This document shows positions 1-11,958 of a DNA stretch of 64,000 bases, piece by piece. The stretch comes from Mytilus trossulus. Lineage: Eukaryota; Mollusca; Bivalvia; Mytilida; Mytilidae. Location of the stretch: contig NC_086374.1 of the NCBI RefSeq assembly GCF_036588685.1, positions 30,930,886 through 30,994,885 of the forward strand, in the 5' to 3' direction. How positions within the stretch are numbered: the stretch's first letter is position 1; each line of letters opens with the position of its first letter. The position numbers were made by a program, and so were the translations under genes. The notes under the pieces were generated by a model that was not told where the DNA came from, made no database searches, and worked only from the letters and a program-made list of their open reading frames with translations.

Positions 1-2490
1 CAGGTATTCAATATTCAGATCGAATGGACTTAGCAACAGGAAGTATAGGAAAAATTGTCAACTTTATAAATTTAAAAAAACCCACTGTATTAGGCAATAT
101 AATCGCCCTGAAGTGAGTAGGATTCAGTCTTGAATACAGCATTTGCGTTCAACAAATCATACCGACATATTAAGTGGTGTTGCCAAGAGCCCACTTCATA
201 CGACATCCACCACAACTGGAATGTCATAAAAAACGTAAATTATTTTCGAACGAGATATTATAATGTTGACTGCAACATAAAAAGGGAACGTAAATTTCTA
301 TAGTGGCAACCATACAAAGGGTCATTTTTAAAAGGACTTCTAGATAGTTTTTAAATTCTAAAAGAACATGGAACTTTCTCAATACATGAAATAGTTTTCA
401 CTGAAAACGTTTCACAATCCTAAGTATAATTATTACGAATACTTTTTCAACCGGAATGAAATCAAATCATTGTTTGTAATCAAAACAACAAGGAATATTC
501 AGCTCTAGATATAGAAATAGGAGATGTGGTATGATTGCCAATGAGAAAACTTCACACCAGAGACTGAATGAAGTAAAATAAGCAAAATAAGAAGTTCTAA
601 TCTGCAGTATTTAACAGAGCTTGACACAACGTCATCAAGTTTTTGCGTCACAATCTAGATGCGTCAGGCTGCGTTGGTCTGTTTTACACATAATTATATC
701 GTTTGATTATTTTTATCGATAAATCTGTATATGTGGGGTTCATAATGAAAATTCAAAAATACAGCAGTTTCATGTTTAATGCCAATGTATGCAGTTAAAT
801 TAGTTTCCGTTTTCTATAACGTCATTAGTATCATTGTCAAACAAAAATACCTTTGAAGTATCATTTAACCAATTATGGAAACTATATTTGCAAAATATTT
901 TATTTCCTTACCTCAATACAAATTGTGCTCTACACATCGTTAACGTTACGTAGAACATTAATAAAATATGATGTCAACGAGCCCAAAAATAGTTTTGATT
1001 TACATGCACGCAGGTGAAATAAAAGTTAATCGTTTGAAATTCATGTATACTTAGATTACGGGTTGTCTTGTCTTGTTAGTCGCACAAAATGTTTAAATGA
1101 TTATAATAATCTTCTTTACACGAATATAATTTCTTCATTTAACATGACGGCGGTTCATATATTGTATTTTTGCTACCAAACATTAAGCGTATATTTACAC
1201 GAACAAGTTCCTTCCTTCAAACATTTTGGTATAACTCCATGTTGAATGCGGAACAATTTTCTTTGGTATTTACATATCAGTTCGAGTGATTGTCCCCATG
1301 ATTTCTTCTGTAAACTTTCCGGCTGTTCATTGTTTGATTTACAAGAACATATGAAAATTCCAAACACTGCTAAAACACAAACTGTGTTTAGTAAAAGACC
1401 CATGACGTCTTCAAAAGCTTTCCTAAACTGTTTGTTGGACAAACTAGGCAGTGTTCTTTTATGATGCGTAAATAACGACAGAAGAAGTATGAGAAGCCTT
1501 AAAACAGGAACCTTATAGACATTATAAGTAACAATAGACATATGGTTGACACCAAAGCTATTAGCGTAAAAGAAGTTTTTAGGAGAAGAAACCAGATAAA
1601 ATAGAATGAAATATAAAATGTTGTCCGTAGAAATAAGGCTGACTATGTTGAAAACGTATAATTACCACAACTGAACAGCTTCGATTTCATTCTAAGAAAT
1701 GTTAATCAAAGAATAAAACATCTGTACTGTAATAAAAACAAATCAAGAGAGAGAGAGAGAGAGTGCCTAGTAAACATCGATTTAGCTCCGTCGTTTTTCA
1801 ACTATGAAGAAAAAGGAGATGTATCATATACGTAAATGATGCAGTGACTAAACGACATTTCATACACTGCTGAGTTTCAAAAAGCTTAAAGAAAGCTTTA
1901 ATAGAAGGTAGGAAAGATGTGCCACTGACACATAATTTCGGTTTATTGTAATTATTAAACTAAAAAGAACAACAACCGAGGAATTTCTTTATAAGTTTAG
2001 ACAGGCACACAAGCACGTTATCAGCGGGGTAAACAAGTTTTTCTTCATTTCGATATTTCACAATCTTGTAAGATTCAATCAGTTGAATAAAAGTACGTAA
2101 CTTGCTGATATATTGGTGGCTGCACTTCAGTTTTGTTTCCACATATGGACAAAGTACAGAAACGCATGACATTGTGTAATTTCTGGTATATATTTAAAAA
2201 ACTTCTTATACATAGAAATATGAAGAATCATAAAATCTCTTCAAATTATGAAAGAGCGATTTGACACCTATCCCGAAAGCAACTAATACAATGATTAAAA
2301 ACAAGTATTTTAATAATAATCTTTTACTATATACAAGTGTGGACACAGATGAGTGTGGATAGTATGTATGGATGTTTGACAGTGTCTTATGACAAAATGA
2401 GTTCTATGTTTTTTCTATATGGTGTTATTAACTATGTTGCACGATGACAACCAATCTGAGCATTATGAGTGTTATTTATTAAATTTTGTA
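1..2490. other. Intergenic or intronic AT-rich DNA
   Basis: No recognisable conserved exon. It holds a short piece of the dispersed repeat here called family A (about 525-590, with the 'atgattgccaatgaga' signature), a GA microsatellite at 1746-1763, and one minus-strand open frame listed separately. The rest shows no obvious structure. Confidence 0.6.
1173..1541 (-). CDS. Hypothetical protein with one membrane segment (weak)
   Basis: A 122-residue ATG-started frame on the minus strand. About residues 47-67 form a hydrophobic stretch (VMGLLLNTVCVLAVFGIFI) that could span a membrane. It is preceded by a basic, leucine-rich region and followed by a short cysteine-containing tail. I recognise no family and see no convincing splice partners. 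The frame is longer than chance frames nearby, but AT-rich DNA produces such frames often. It could be one exon of a larger gene whose other exons I cannot identify, or simply noise. No function is proposed. Confidence 0.2.
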   Translation of the reverse strand: MSIVTYNVYKVPVLRLLILLLSLFTHHKRTLPSLSNKQFRKAFEDVMGLLLNTVCVLAVFGIFICSCKSNNEQPESLQKKSWGQSLELICKYQRKLFRIQHGVIPKCLKEGTCSCKYTLNVW

Positions 2491-2870
2491 TGCCCCCACC
2501 TTCAATAGTAGATGGGCATTATGTTTTCTGGTCTGTGGGTACGTTCGTTCGTTTGTCCCGCTTTAGGTTAAAGTTTTTGGTCAAGGTAGTTTTTGATGAA
2601 GCTGAAGTCCAATCATCTCGAAACTTAGTACACATGTTCATTATGATATGATCTTTCTAATTTTAAAGCCAAATTAGACTTTTGACCCCAATTTCATGGT
2701 CCATTGAACATAGAAAATGAAAGTGGGAGTTTCAGGTTAAAGTTTTTGGTCAAAGTATTTTTTGATGAAGCTGAAGTCCAATCAACTTGAAACTTAGTAC
2801 ACTTGTTGCATATGATATGATCTTTCTAATTTCAAAACTCATAACTGCTCCAAAAGTAATCTGAGAGAAT
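2491..2870 (+). repeat. Dispersed repeat family B, copy 1
   Basis: Begins with the 'tgcccccacc...gggcattatg' segment and continues through 'ttaaagtttttggtcaa' and 'gatatgatctttctaat'. The same segments recur in reverse orientation at 32420-32707, 33015-33190 and 37885-38195. Inside this copy the portion 2565-2650 is repeated at about 2735-2835, so it has a partial internal duplication. I know this as an abundant mussel-type repeat. The 60-codon frame inside it is not a gene. Confidence 0.75.
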
Positions 2871-5800
2871 TTCAAGCATTTTAAGCCAATATTATCAACA
2901 TCTACTAATGAGTCTTAATATGTCTACATATCTAAAAAGTCATAGTATTCAAAAGGTAATGCAAAATTATTCCTTTTCATTATTTTTGTTATATGGATAC
3001 ACATTTGAGTGATACATGTACCAATACAATATTTGTTGTGGTATGAAAGTGCAGTAATTAGCATTTACTGTAACTATGTTAATTCACACAAATTGAAAAA
3101 TAAACATAAGTATGGACCAGATGCTCCGCAGAGCCCAGCTTTATACGACTGCAGAGGTCGAAGCCTGAACAGTTGGGGCTAGTATTGACACAACATTCAA
3201 GCTGGAAACAGCTCTTAGTTTGGATTGTGATTAAATAGATGACACAGCTTAGGTTTCTGACACAGAATGAATGTGGTCTAATGAACTTAAAATATTTGTT
3301 TTGCTTTTGGGTTAGGAGCAATTCACTATGCTGTTGAATATTAATCCTTTCAAACAAAAATATCTGAAGAAATTTTCTTTTTAATTTCTGAAATGAGAAA
3401 CATTTAGAGGAGACAAACTTCAGTTAAGAGATCAGAAACTAAAAAAATGTATAATTTTTCCATTTGTAAAAGGGCATACCCTAGAAAGTGCGTTCAATCA
3501 CTGAATGGTTATTAATGACTGCTTTAATTTATCAGTTGGTAATAAAGTGAATATTGCATTGTATATTGTATAATTGATTTAAGTTGTCTGAACAAAGAAA
3601 GATAACTCCAATTTTCAAAGAAGATTTCATAAAGCATTGGTATTAGGTAATTTAACAACCATTCTGGACAAACTCCAATTAAGGGTCTTGAATTTACAAA
3701 AATGTTTGTTTTTGGTCCGTAATTATTAGACTGTTTGTCCCATAACCCACACAATATATCCGAACCTTCTACTTATGGTATTAAACATTGTGGTACAATT
3801 TCAGAACAATTGAAATACTTATACACAACTTTTTAAACCGACACTAGATTAAGGCTTGTTTTGGGCACCTTTGTACCCCTTATTCCTAAACCTTAGGGAC
3901 CATAACCCCCAAAATCAATCCCAAGCTTCCTTTTGTGGTTATAAACGTTGTGTTATAATTTTGTTGATTTCTATTTACTTATAATAAAGTTATTATCCAG
4001 AAACCATCCATCTTTCGGACAGGATACCAATTTACGACCCCAAATTTTTTGTGGTTGTATAAAAATGTTGAACATGTGCAATGAAGTATAGTTTTAGAAA
4101 TCGATTAGACTGGATAGGCCTTATAATTTTTTTCCCTCCTAATTAAAGGACCATTTACACTCAGGGCCGAGTCATCAGCAGGCAATACAGATGTATTAAA
4201 ACAACCTAGCATCATATTGCTAGTAGTGGGAGTAGCATTGTCCGGTAAATTTGTTCCCACTTTTTTTTTATAAAATGTATGGTTCAAATCAAAATAGAAT
4301 GCTTTTATCTCCTGAATACTTACATTGTACATAGAGATGATACTACTTTGACAAATCCTTGTCCATTAGAGTTGTCTGTCAAATCTTAATTTCACAAAGA
4401 ATGAATTGCATAACAATGAACTGAGCTCAAAGCAAAGTACTTTAATAATACACTTAGACAAAGAGCTAAATCCAGTGATATACTTTGTACTACAGGTCCT
4501 TCATGACCATCCATCCACCCAAACCATATCTCAATAACATTCCATACTACATGATTGGATTCAGAAGTCCTGAAAAAGACATGACTTTTTTTATCTTGTT
4601 TTAAGTATATATGCACAGGTTAAACCTTTATTGTGGATATAATCATTCAGTATCTAGCAACTATCAATTTGCTTCATGCACATATTGATATAGGTTGATT
4701 GCTCCTCTGTTAGAAATTAGAACACACCTCCATCTAATTTTAGTCAACTGACGAAGAAAAATTCAAAACTATATAAAATGTTATCTAAGACTTGTCAGTG
4801 TCTATTTCCTTTGCCACTGAATAAGATTCCATATTTACAACCAATAAAAATCAAATATCCCTCTAATAGACTTGGCATTGAAATCGTTTTCTAAAATGGT
4901 AGTTATGTGGAACCTAGAACTAAAAAAATTGAAACAATATATCTTAAATATTTCAAATGCATGTACATTTAATAATTCTCCAAAATTCACTTTATTTTTC
5001 CTTTTTTGGTTTTCTGTTGGAGACTGTATATTGACCTCTATGTAGCCTTTTCAACTTATAAAAGGGGGGATACATTTCCATAGAATTAAACTTTTCTGAA
5101 AGAATTGATTCCATTTATTTTCAATAAACAATAAATATTGAAGTCTATAACAGGCATCTAGGAACAGGCTCAACATTATTTCTAAACATGTATTAATATA
5201 TACCAAAATGTGGACAAACCTACATTAAATATTCTACTTCAACGACTTTAATTAGTGGAGTAGATCAAATTAAAAAGTCAAAATGGTTAAAAACTCCAAT
5301 GGCAGTCTTTCCTGCTAAAATCTTGATGTGTAGAATGTGATATACCATTTTTGGGTCTATATACTGTCCTTTAAATTTAGGTCATTTTGACACGGCAAAA
5401 TATGAAAAAAAAATGTAAACTATGGTCTGGAAAGCACACAGTTTGTGATATTTTAAAGTATCTTTACTAAGAAAACCTGCAAATCTCAGTGGCAGATCCA
5501 GAACGTCTCAAAAAGGTGTGGGGGTTCTGATGGACCAGAGGGTTGCCCACTTCCATCAAGCTTCAATGATTTCTTACATATATGTCATCAGCTAAATTTC
5601 CCCCACCCCCTTGGTCTGTCTATGCATCTGTTTATCGTTCTGCGAAATAGTACTAATACTGTTTTTTCCCCTCCCTTACTTGGCCCTAGACAGTTGCTTA
5701 CCTTTGTAAACATTTTATAATTATAGTCAGGTATATATTGATTGAGAGTAACTTACATAGTAGTTAATGGGACTCTATTTCACACGATTCTGTGAAATAT

Positions 5801-5980
5801 AATACGGCAAATATATACCCGTACATACTATCCGCATAACACAGAAATCTGATAGATTTTCACTCCTCTGGGAAAAATCAACCTGTGAAATGAAATACCA
5901 TGCCTGGAAAAAAATTACCGGGACAAATTATCCTCAGGATAAAATATCACAGAGGAAGAAATAAACCGTTACATTACATG
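2871..5980. other. Intergenic or intronic DNA, nothing identified
   Basis: Several minus-strand frames of 70-92 codons occur at 3079-4616, but none shows a domain, signal peptide or splice context I can support. No tandem array or element end was recognised. Confidence 0.5.
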
Positions 5981-6185
5981 AGAAGCCGGTTTGGTTACAA
6001 ATAATTATGTCACATGAAGGCGCACTGACGTCACAATTTGCATTAATTTTGCAATACACTACAGTTCACTCATACAGAACCCATTATCATGCAAACATGC
6101 AACGTGAATGTGATTGGTTATCAAATAATACAGAATTTATGCACGTACAGTTAATATAGAAGAAATTAGTTCATTAAATGTGAGT
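5981..6185 (+). repeat. Direct duplication, left copy
   Basis: This block shares an ordered series of matches with 7105-7290: 'ttacaaataat' then 'atgtcac', 'tgaaggcgcactga', 'atgcaaacatgcaacgtgaa', 'tgtgattg', and 'agaagaaattagttca'. The two copies are about 1.1 kb apart in the same orientation and differ by small indels and substitutions. This is either an old local duplication or two copies of an unnamed element. Confidence 0.75.
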
Positions 6186-6320
6186 TCGTGATCTTGTGGT
6201 TAAGACCGATGGCTACAGTGCTGAAAGTCCTGAGTTAGATTCTCACTTGGGGTGCTAAAAATATCAGTACATCAGAAGGGTAATTTTCACCCTCTCACAC
6301 ACATCTTTGTTAATGTTCCG
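6181..6320 (+). mobile_element. tRNA-derived SINE-like fragment
   Basis: The start has a pol III box A-like stretch ('cttgtggttaagacc') followed about 30 bp on by a degenerate box B-like stretch ('gagttagattctcac'), the spacing of a tRNA head. An AT-rich tail with 'atatcagtacatcagaaggg' and 'ttttcaccctctcacacaca' follows. The box B is decayed and no cloverleaf can be closed, so it is not a functional tRNA gene. Assignment as a SINE relies on the promoter-like layout and on resemblance to bivalve SINEs I remember. Confidence 0.45.
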
Positions 6321-6903
6321 GGATTGTTGAAAACTTGCATATTCATCAATATTTGATTTTGTGGTTTTAACAATCCAGACAGACAAATAGCAATAAGGTG
6401 TTTAGGAAAACATGACCTAAAACCTCCTTCATATATATATGACAAAAATACATGGGAACTCATATTGAATGGTCAAATGTGTTCAATATGAAAATTGAAT
6501 TAAGATGGTAAAATCAAATATTAGCCGTTACTGTAAATGGACTTAAAGTATGACTTTTCAGCAAATTTAAAGGGAAATGACACGGAAGGGGCCAAATAGT
6601 GTTCAAGGGGAGCAAATGCTGTTTAAATTAGTATGCAGGTTTTTAATATAGAGGGAAGTTGAGTCATCTTTTTGGGTGAAGTTAAATACTGACTAGTGTG
6701 TGGGTCTCATTGGGTCTAAGCGTGACCAATATTGACAATTTTTCGTAAGCGTGAAACGTGAAAGTCAAATAATTGTGTCATGAAAACGGGAAATGGGGTT
6801 CTGCAGGACCCCGGAAATGACAAAAAAATGAAAATTGCTCATGTACATAGTGTAAGCGGGATATGGGAATCTGACAAAACAGTAAGTGGGATCTGGGATC
6901 AGA

Positions 6904-6925
6904 CCCCCCCCCCCCCCCCCCCCCC
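6904..6925. repeat. 22-nt poly-C tract
   Basis: An uninterrupted run of 22 cytosines in AT-rich DNA, followed by 'aatgagacccc'. Such a tract is length-unstable and prone to sequencing error. Confidence 0.9.
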
Positions 6926-7104
6926 AATGAGACCCCCTTATGTAGATTTACCTTCTAATTCTATATAAAAAAAAAACACAACTAAGAACTACGTTTAATT
7001 CACTTTGACTACTGATATGCAAACCTAGAAATATATCATAAAATAGTGATTGAAAGATTCATAACACTTTGAAAGGATAATTCAGACACGTGTTACGCGG
7101 GGAG

Positions 7105-7290
7105 CATGTTTTAAATTTGTTTACAAATAATAATGTCACGTGAAGGCGCACTGACCTCAAGTTGCATCGCCCTTACAATTCACTAATACATGACCATTTG
7201 CATGCAAACATGCAACGTGAATGTGATTGAATATCATATAATACAGAAATAATGCATGCATAGTTTAAGAAGAAATTAGTTCAATGAATC
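7105..7290 (+). repeat. Direct duplication, right copy
   Basis: Counterpart of 5981-6185; see that entry for the shared segments. The non-LTR retrotransposon begins less than 200 bp downstream. Confidence 0.75.
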
Positions 7291-7551
7291 GATGCGATTT
7301 TCACTTTTGACACGAATAGGTCGGGTTGACATTACTGTCATCGGAGATAATATTGAAATAAATGGGATAAAACGGACCGTCAAAAAGGTCTAGAGAAGCA
7401 CATCAGTAGAACCTTAACATTAATAAGTAATACTTACCAAAATTTCTCTAATTAAAGAACTATATAACTGAAATTTCACAAAGATAAAGATAACAAATAT
7501 CAACAAAAGATCGAACAAGAATATATTGATATAATTGACATTTGTAGAGCT

Positions 7552-9624
7552 ATGTTTCAGCACCAAAGTATTACTGAAAATGAAATAGTAGAAGCTTTGA
7601 AGTTATTAAATTTAAATAAATCACCAGATATATTTGGAGTTTCAACTGAAAACTTATTATATGGAGGACAATCTCTTATTTATCACCTTAAAGAACTCTT
7701 GGATAGTACTTTTAGACTTTGTTATATACCAGACGAACAGAAATTAGGGATAGTAATTCCGCTCTTTAAGAATAAAGGAAGTTGTAAAGACAGTAAAAAT
7801 TATCGTGGAATAACAATTACTCCAACATTATCCAAACTCATTGAGGCTGTTTTAAAGATCAGAATTAATCCTGACATTATAAAATATCAAAATCCATTAC
7901 AACGTGGCTTAACTAAAAGAACAGCACCATTAAACTGCTCTTTTATTATAGAAGAATATCACAAGGAATGTATCGAGTTAAATGATCAAATAATAATAAC
8001 TATGCTTGATGCAAAATCTGCATTCGATGCTGTTAAACATGCTGGGCTTATCAGAAGATTATATCAAATGAAAATTCCGGAACAATCAATTTTAATTATT
8101 GATAATCTATATAAAAATGCTGTTTCTTGTGTTAAATGGAATAATCAAATATCGGACACTTTTAGAATAGAACAAGGCGTAAGACAAGGAGGGACTCTTA
8201 GTGCAGACTTGTACAAAATCTATATAAATACACTTTTAGACATTTTAGCTGATTCAGGATATGGAGGCAAAATTGGATCTATTTCTTGTTGTGCTCCTAC
8301 TTGCGCAGATGATTTAGCCATTCTTAGTAACTGTCCGTATGAAACGCAAATTTTAATTGATATGGCCTTTGATTTTAGTAAACGTGAGGCATACTTACTA
8401 CAACCAGCAAAAAGTTGTGTTATACAGTCTAAATCACGTCACCATGAGAAAGTAAATGAAAATTTTTGGAATTTAGGCAATTCTGTTCTTCCAACTTCTA
8501 ATAAAGCAACACATATAGGAATATGTCGTACAGACGATGATTCATGTAAAGCAACAATAGATGAGAATTTAAAGAAAGCAAGAAGGACACTATATAGTTT
8601 AATGGGGGTTGGACTTTATGGCGAAAATGGACTAGATCCACAAACTTCAATGTCAATAATGAATACTTATATTATACCGATAATGTTTTATGGATTGGAA
8701 ATAGTAATCCCTAGAGGAAGATGTTTAGAAACTTTAAATATCCAATTTAAGAAGTTCTTGAAACAATTGTTATCTTTACCAAAAACAGTAGCAGATCCTG
8801 CTATATATATGATTTCTGGGATGTTACCTGTAGAAGCTCAAATAGATGTAAAAATTTTAACTTTTTATGGAAATATTACTAGACAAGGAAAAAATTCTAT
8901 TGAATGGCAACTAGCGGAAAGGCAATTAAATGTTAAATCTATTAATAGTAATAGTTGGTTTAGTTTACTGAGGAAAATATTTTTGAAATATGAACTTAAT
9001 GATCCTGCACAATACTTAGTTAATCCAATTAGTAAATACCAATGGAAAAGGGAAATAACTTCCAAAGTTCAAAAATTCTGGATTGAGAAGATACTGAATC
9101 AAGCAAAACTTTATACCAGTTTAAGATACTTATCGTTGATATATAAACCAGGACAATGTCATCCTATTGCAAATACAAATACTATGAATTCAAGGGAAAT
9201 TATTAGAATTCCTACAAAATTGAAAATAGCTACTGGAAGTTACATTCTGCAAACAGTTAGAGCCAAGTTTAAAAGTAATACAGAACTGTCTATATGCAAA
9301 CTGTGTAATGAAACAGAAGAAACTTTACCACATTTCTTATTAACGTGTAAAAGTTTAGAAGATATCAGAAAACCAATTTTGGAAGATTTAATTAATTCCT
9401 GTAGTGAAGAACTAGCTGCTTTTAATATGAAAGGTGAACATTTTGACATTTTACAACTGATCATAGATCCCTTTAATTACATGACAATGTTAAGAAATGA
9501 AAAAGTTTTTAAAGTGATACAGAACATTATAGATCCAAAATGTAGGCGATTATGTTACAATCTCCATTGTGAAAGATATAGACTGTTGCAATTAGATGAT
9601 ATAAAGAAAAAGAAAAGAAAGTAA
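7552..9624 (+). CDS. Reverse transcriptase of a non-LTR retrotransposon
   Basis: This 690-codon frame encodes the RT and C-terminal part of a LINE ORF2. Visible motifs in order are: the fingers region with KNKGS and NYRGI (about 73-86); the palm motif DAKSAFD (153-159), holding the first catalytic Asp; GVRQGGTLS (209-217); the catalytic CADD box (251-254), where most LINEs have YADD or FADD; and a C-terminal zinc-knuckle-like CxxC-x-H-x-C segment (about 582-600, CKLCNETEETLPHFLLTC). No RNase H domain and no AP endonuclease are seen. The frame has no internal stop, which suggests a fairly recent insertion. The upstream in-frame codons show the ATG is internal to the ancestral ORF. The clade is unassigned; a Jockey/CR1-type group is plausible. 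Confidence 0.9.
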   Translation: MFQHQSITENEIVEALKLLNLNKSPDIFGVSTENLLYGGQSLIYHLKELLDSTFRLCYIPDEQKLGIVIPLFKNKGSCKDSKNYRGITITPTLSKLIEAVLKIRINPDIIKYQNPLQRGLTKRTAPLNCSFIIEEYHKECIELNDQIIITMLDAKSAFDAVKHAGLIRRLYQMKIPEQSILIIDNLYKNAVSCVKWNNQISDTFRIEQGVRQGGTLSADLYKIYINTLLDILADSGYGGKIGSISCCAPTCADDLAILSNCPYETQILIDMAFDFSKREAYLLQPAKSCVIQSKSRHHEKVNENFWNLGNSVLPTSNKATHIGICRTDDDSCKATIDENLKKARRTLYSLMGVGLYGENGLDPQTSMSIMNTYIIPIMFYGLEIVIPRGRCLETLNIQFKKFLKQLLSLPKTVADPAIYMISGMLPVEAQIDVKILTFYGNITRQGKNSIEWQLAERQLNVKSINSNSWFSLLRKIFLKYELNDPAQYLVNPISKYQWKREITSKVQKFWIEKILNQAKLYTSLRYLSLIYKPGQCHPIANTNTMNSREIIRIPTKLKIATGSYILQTVRAKFKSNTELSICKLCNETEETLPHFLLTCKSLEDIRKPILEDLINSCSEELAAFNMKGEHFDILQLIIDPFNYMTMLRNEKVFKVIQNIIDPKCRRLCYNLHCERYRLLQLDDIKKKKRK

Positions 9625-9865
9625 CATTTTATGAATCCTAAGTGTCAATTGGTTGTCTACTCTTAAACAGTGATATCTTTAGATAAATATTTTTAGATTT
9701 TAAAATATTTAATGATTTGATGATATTGACATTAAGTCCAATTTTATCGTCAAGAATATGATGAACAATGTAAATAGTGTATAGTGATATTGGTGGAAGA
9801 TATTTTTATTCATGATGTGAAAAACCAATACTCGGAAGAGGTGTGCCTACATTGGCAGAATATAT

Positions 9866-9886
9866 ATTACAGATTACAGATTACAG
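9866..9886 (+). repeat. Three-copy ATTACAG microsatellite
   Basis: The 7-mer ATTACAG is repeated three times in tandem. Its position after the RT ORF fits the 3' end of the non-LTR element. Confidence 0.7.
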
Positions 9887-9984
9887 GTAAACATTGTGTT
9901 GATGGTGATGATGCTATTATCGATCCGTTGAGTTCAGGGTCAACGGAATTTTTTGCGTTGCGTTTAAATCATTGAGGCCATCTA

Positions 9985-10400
9985 TTTTTATTGCGGGTTC
10001 CACATATTTAAATCGGAATTAAAGAAAAAATGGAATGTTGTTAGCAGAATCAAAACAGAAATGATGAACATTGCAACATTTTCAGCAAAATATAAATAGG
10101 ATGGAGGATCTGTGTATTCACATTATTTGTAAAACTCTCCTTATTCATGTGAAGCGTGTGCTTTACATCGAGGCTTGCTATGCTTATCATTGACGCCACA
10201 GTACTTCAACCAATCAGACAATGTTTATTTTGGGCATTTGACTTTTTTTAACTCAGATTTTGGAATATTTTAATCGAAATTATAGAAAAATGGAATGTTG
10301 TTAGTACATATAAAATAGAAAATGATGAATACTTTTAGCTAAAGATAATTTGGATGGGGGTTCTGTGTATTCGCATTATTTGCACAACTCTCCTTACTGA
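9985..10400 (+). repeat. Degenerate tandem duplication, about 240-bp period
   Basis: Segments at about 10010-10135 and 10260-10395 match in order: 'aatggaatgttgttag', 'gaaatgatgaa' or 'aaaatgatgaat', 'ggatgg', 'tctgtgtattc.cattattt' and 'aactctccttac/t'. The copies are clearly diverged. Confidence 0.65.
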
Positions 10401-10654
10401 TGCCATATTTTGGAATTTCCGTGACCTAAATGGTTCGCGAAAATTAATATTTTTATATATAGTATAGTAATAAGTCAACGCAATTTAGCAAGTGTGGAAT
10501 TTTTAAGAGTGATTCTACGACTTGTTTATTTCAAATATTCCTTTTCTCCTTAGACGCTGGATGTGAAATATCGCTGTCGGATTTATTGACGGGGTCGGTA
10601 TAGATATTATTTTGTCGAATGTTCTAATCTATTTGTGGTTCAAGCTTGGATATA

Positions 10655-10890
10655 AAAAAAAAAAGATGTGGTATGATTGCCAATGAGACAACTGTCCAAA
10701 AGAGACCAAAATGAGACAGAAATTGAACAACTATAGGTCACCGTACGGCCTTCAACAATGAGCAAAGCCCATACCGTATAGTAAGCTATAAAAAATTCCG
10801 ATAAGACAATGTAAAACAATTCAAACGAGAAAACTAACGGCCTTATTTATATAAAAAAGATTGAACGAAAAACAAATATGTAACACATAA
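10655..10890 (+). repeat. Dispersed repeat family A
   Basis: Carries the ordered signature shared with 43999-44455: 'gtggtatgattgccaatga', 'ggtcaccgtacggccttc', 'caatgagcaaagccc', and 'cgagaaaactaacggcctt'. Family A is the commonest repeat in this window. I remember it as mussel-specific; no coding capacity is visible. Confidence 0.85.
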
Positions 10891-11491
10891 ATAGTATGGT
10901 TCTGCTACGGTGGCATCAACATTGGCAAATCAGTACGACGCTTTGTACTAGGAAATCAAATGCCTTAACTTCTTTTGACGGTCCGTCGGTTAAACATTCA
11001 TTGACTCCATCATAGAAACATATTTCACAATGAATTTCTGGTTGTTTATTATTACTTACTGATTAATAAATTTTTCTAGAGGGTTTTTCTTGGCCTTTGG
11101 GTGAAGAAAAAAAACGTACTGTTCTTTTGAAGTCAATGTTATTTTTATCTTAGGCGGCAACGCATGAAAAGAAAGACTACTCAAATGATCTCGTTGAAAA
11201 CAAAATTGTAACTTTTTGTTTGATACATTATTCTAATAGGAGAAATACGTTAAGGTCGCAGTCTTGTACCTATTTTTGCATGTTATGGTAAAATTCATTA
11301 AAAAAAGTGACTTTCTCTTCATTACTTTGTCTGTTGAAATTTCAATTAATTTAGGAGAGGTAAATGTTTTTTTTTTGTTCTAACGGTGTTGCATTGTACG
11401 TATGCTAAATTAGAAGTAGACAAAAGGGTGCATGAACAATTTTGTTATTAACAAAGTCATGCCTTCATTTCTTTGTAGGTGAGTATAGTAA

Positions 11492-11958
11492 GTGTCAGAC
11501 CACCTATTCACCCACTCTAATTTAGAACGTATAAGGTATCCCTTCCCTGAAAAAATAATGTTTTCGATGTCATTGTTTACTCAAACTAACCAACATATTT
11601 GCAGAAATGAAAATTTTGGTGAAAGAAAAATATTTTAAGACCATTTTAAGTTAAAATGTACTCGTCCTAGACTAAATTGAAAATTAAGGATTAAGGCTCT
11701 CAATAATATACTAATTTAAGATTTCTAGAAATTTAGGGATTATTTTAATAGACTAAGTACTTTGGTTCCAAACGACAGTTCTTGGTTATACACGACTTTA
11801 AACATGGTTTGAAATATGCACGTAGAAAGGTGACACTTGTATATTCAAGAAATACCTAGTTTCAATAAATGTTGAACCAAAGATGAAATTGTAAGTAAGC
11901 TGTGAAAATTGCTAAATTTGGTTGAATAGGCAGGTATTTTGAATTGGTGGTCTGACAC
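11492..11958. mobile_element. MITE-like element with GTGTCAGACCACC termini
   Basis: The left end reads GTGTCAGACCACCTATTCA and the right end, on the opposite strand, reads GTGTCAGACCACCAATTCA, so the ends form an 18/19 inverted repeat. The 467-bp interior is AT-rich without an ORF. I could not identify a clear target-site duplication, so superfamily is not assigned. Confidence 0.6.

Larger units (their letters stand above)
7468..9886 (+). mobile_element. 5'-truncated non-LTR retrotransposon
   Basis: The RT frame is open from 7468, after an in-frame TAA, so coding sequence extends 28 codons upstream of the first ATG. This shows that the endonuclease half has been lost. After the stop there is about 240 bp of AT-rich 3' region, ending at a short tandem 7-mer (9866-9886). 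5' truncation and a 3' microsatellite are usual for target-primed insertions. Both outer limits are estimates, because I could not see a target-site duplication. Confidence 0.65.

Noticed and set aside
2469..2651. 60-codon frame, and its reverse relative at 32532-32738
   Set aside because: Both are translations of the same dispersed repeat (family B).
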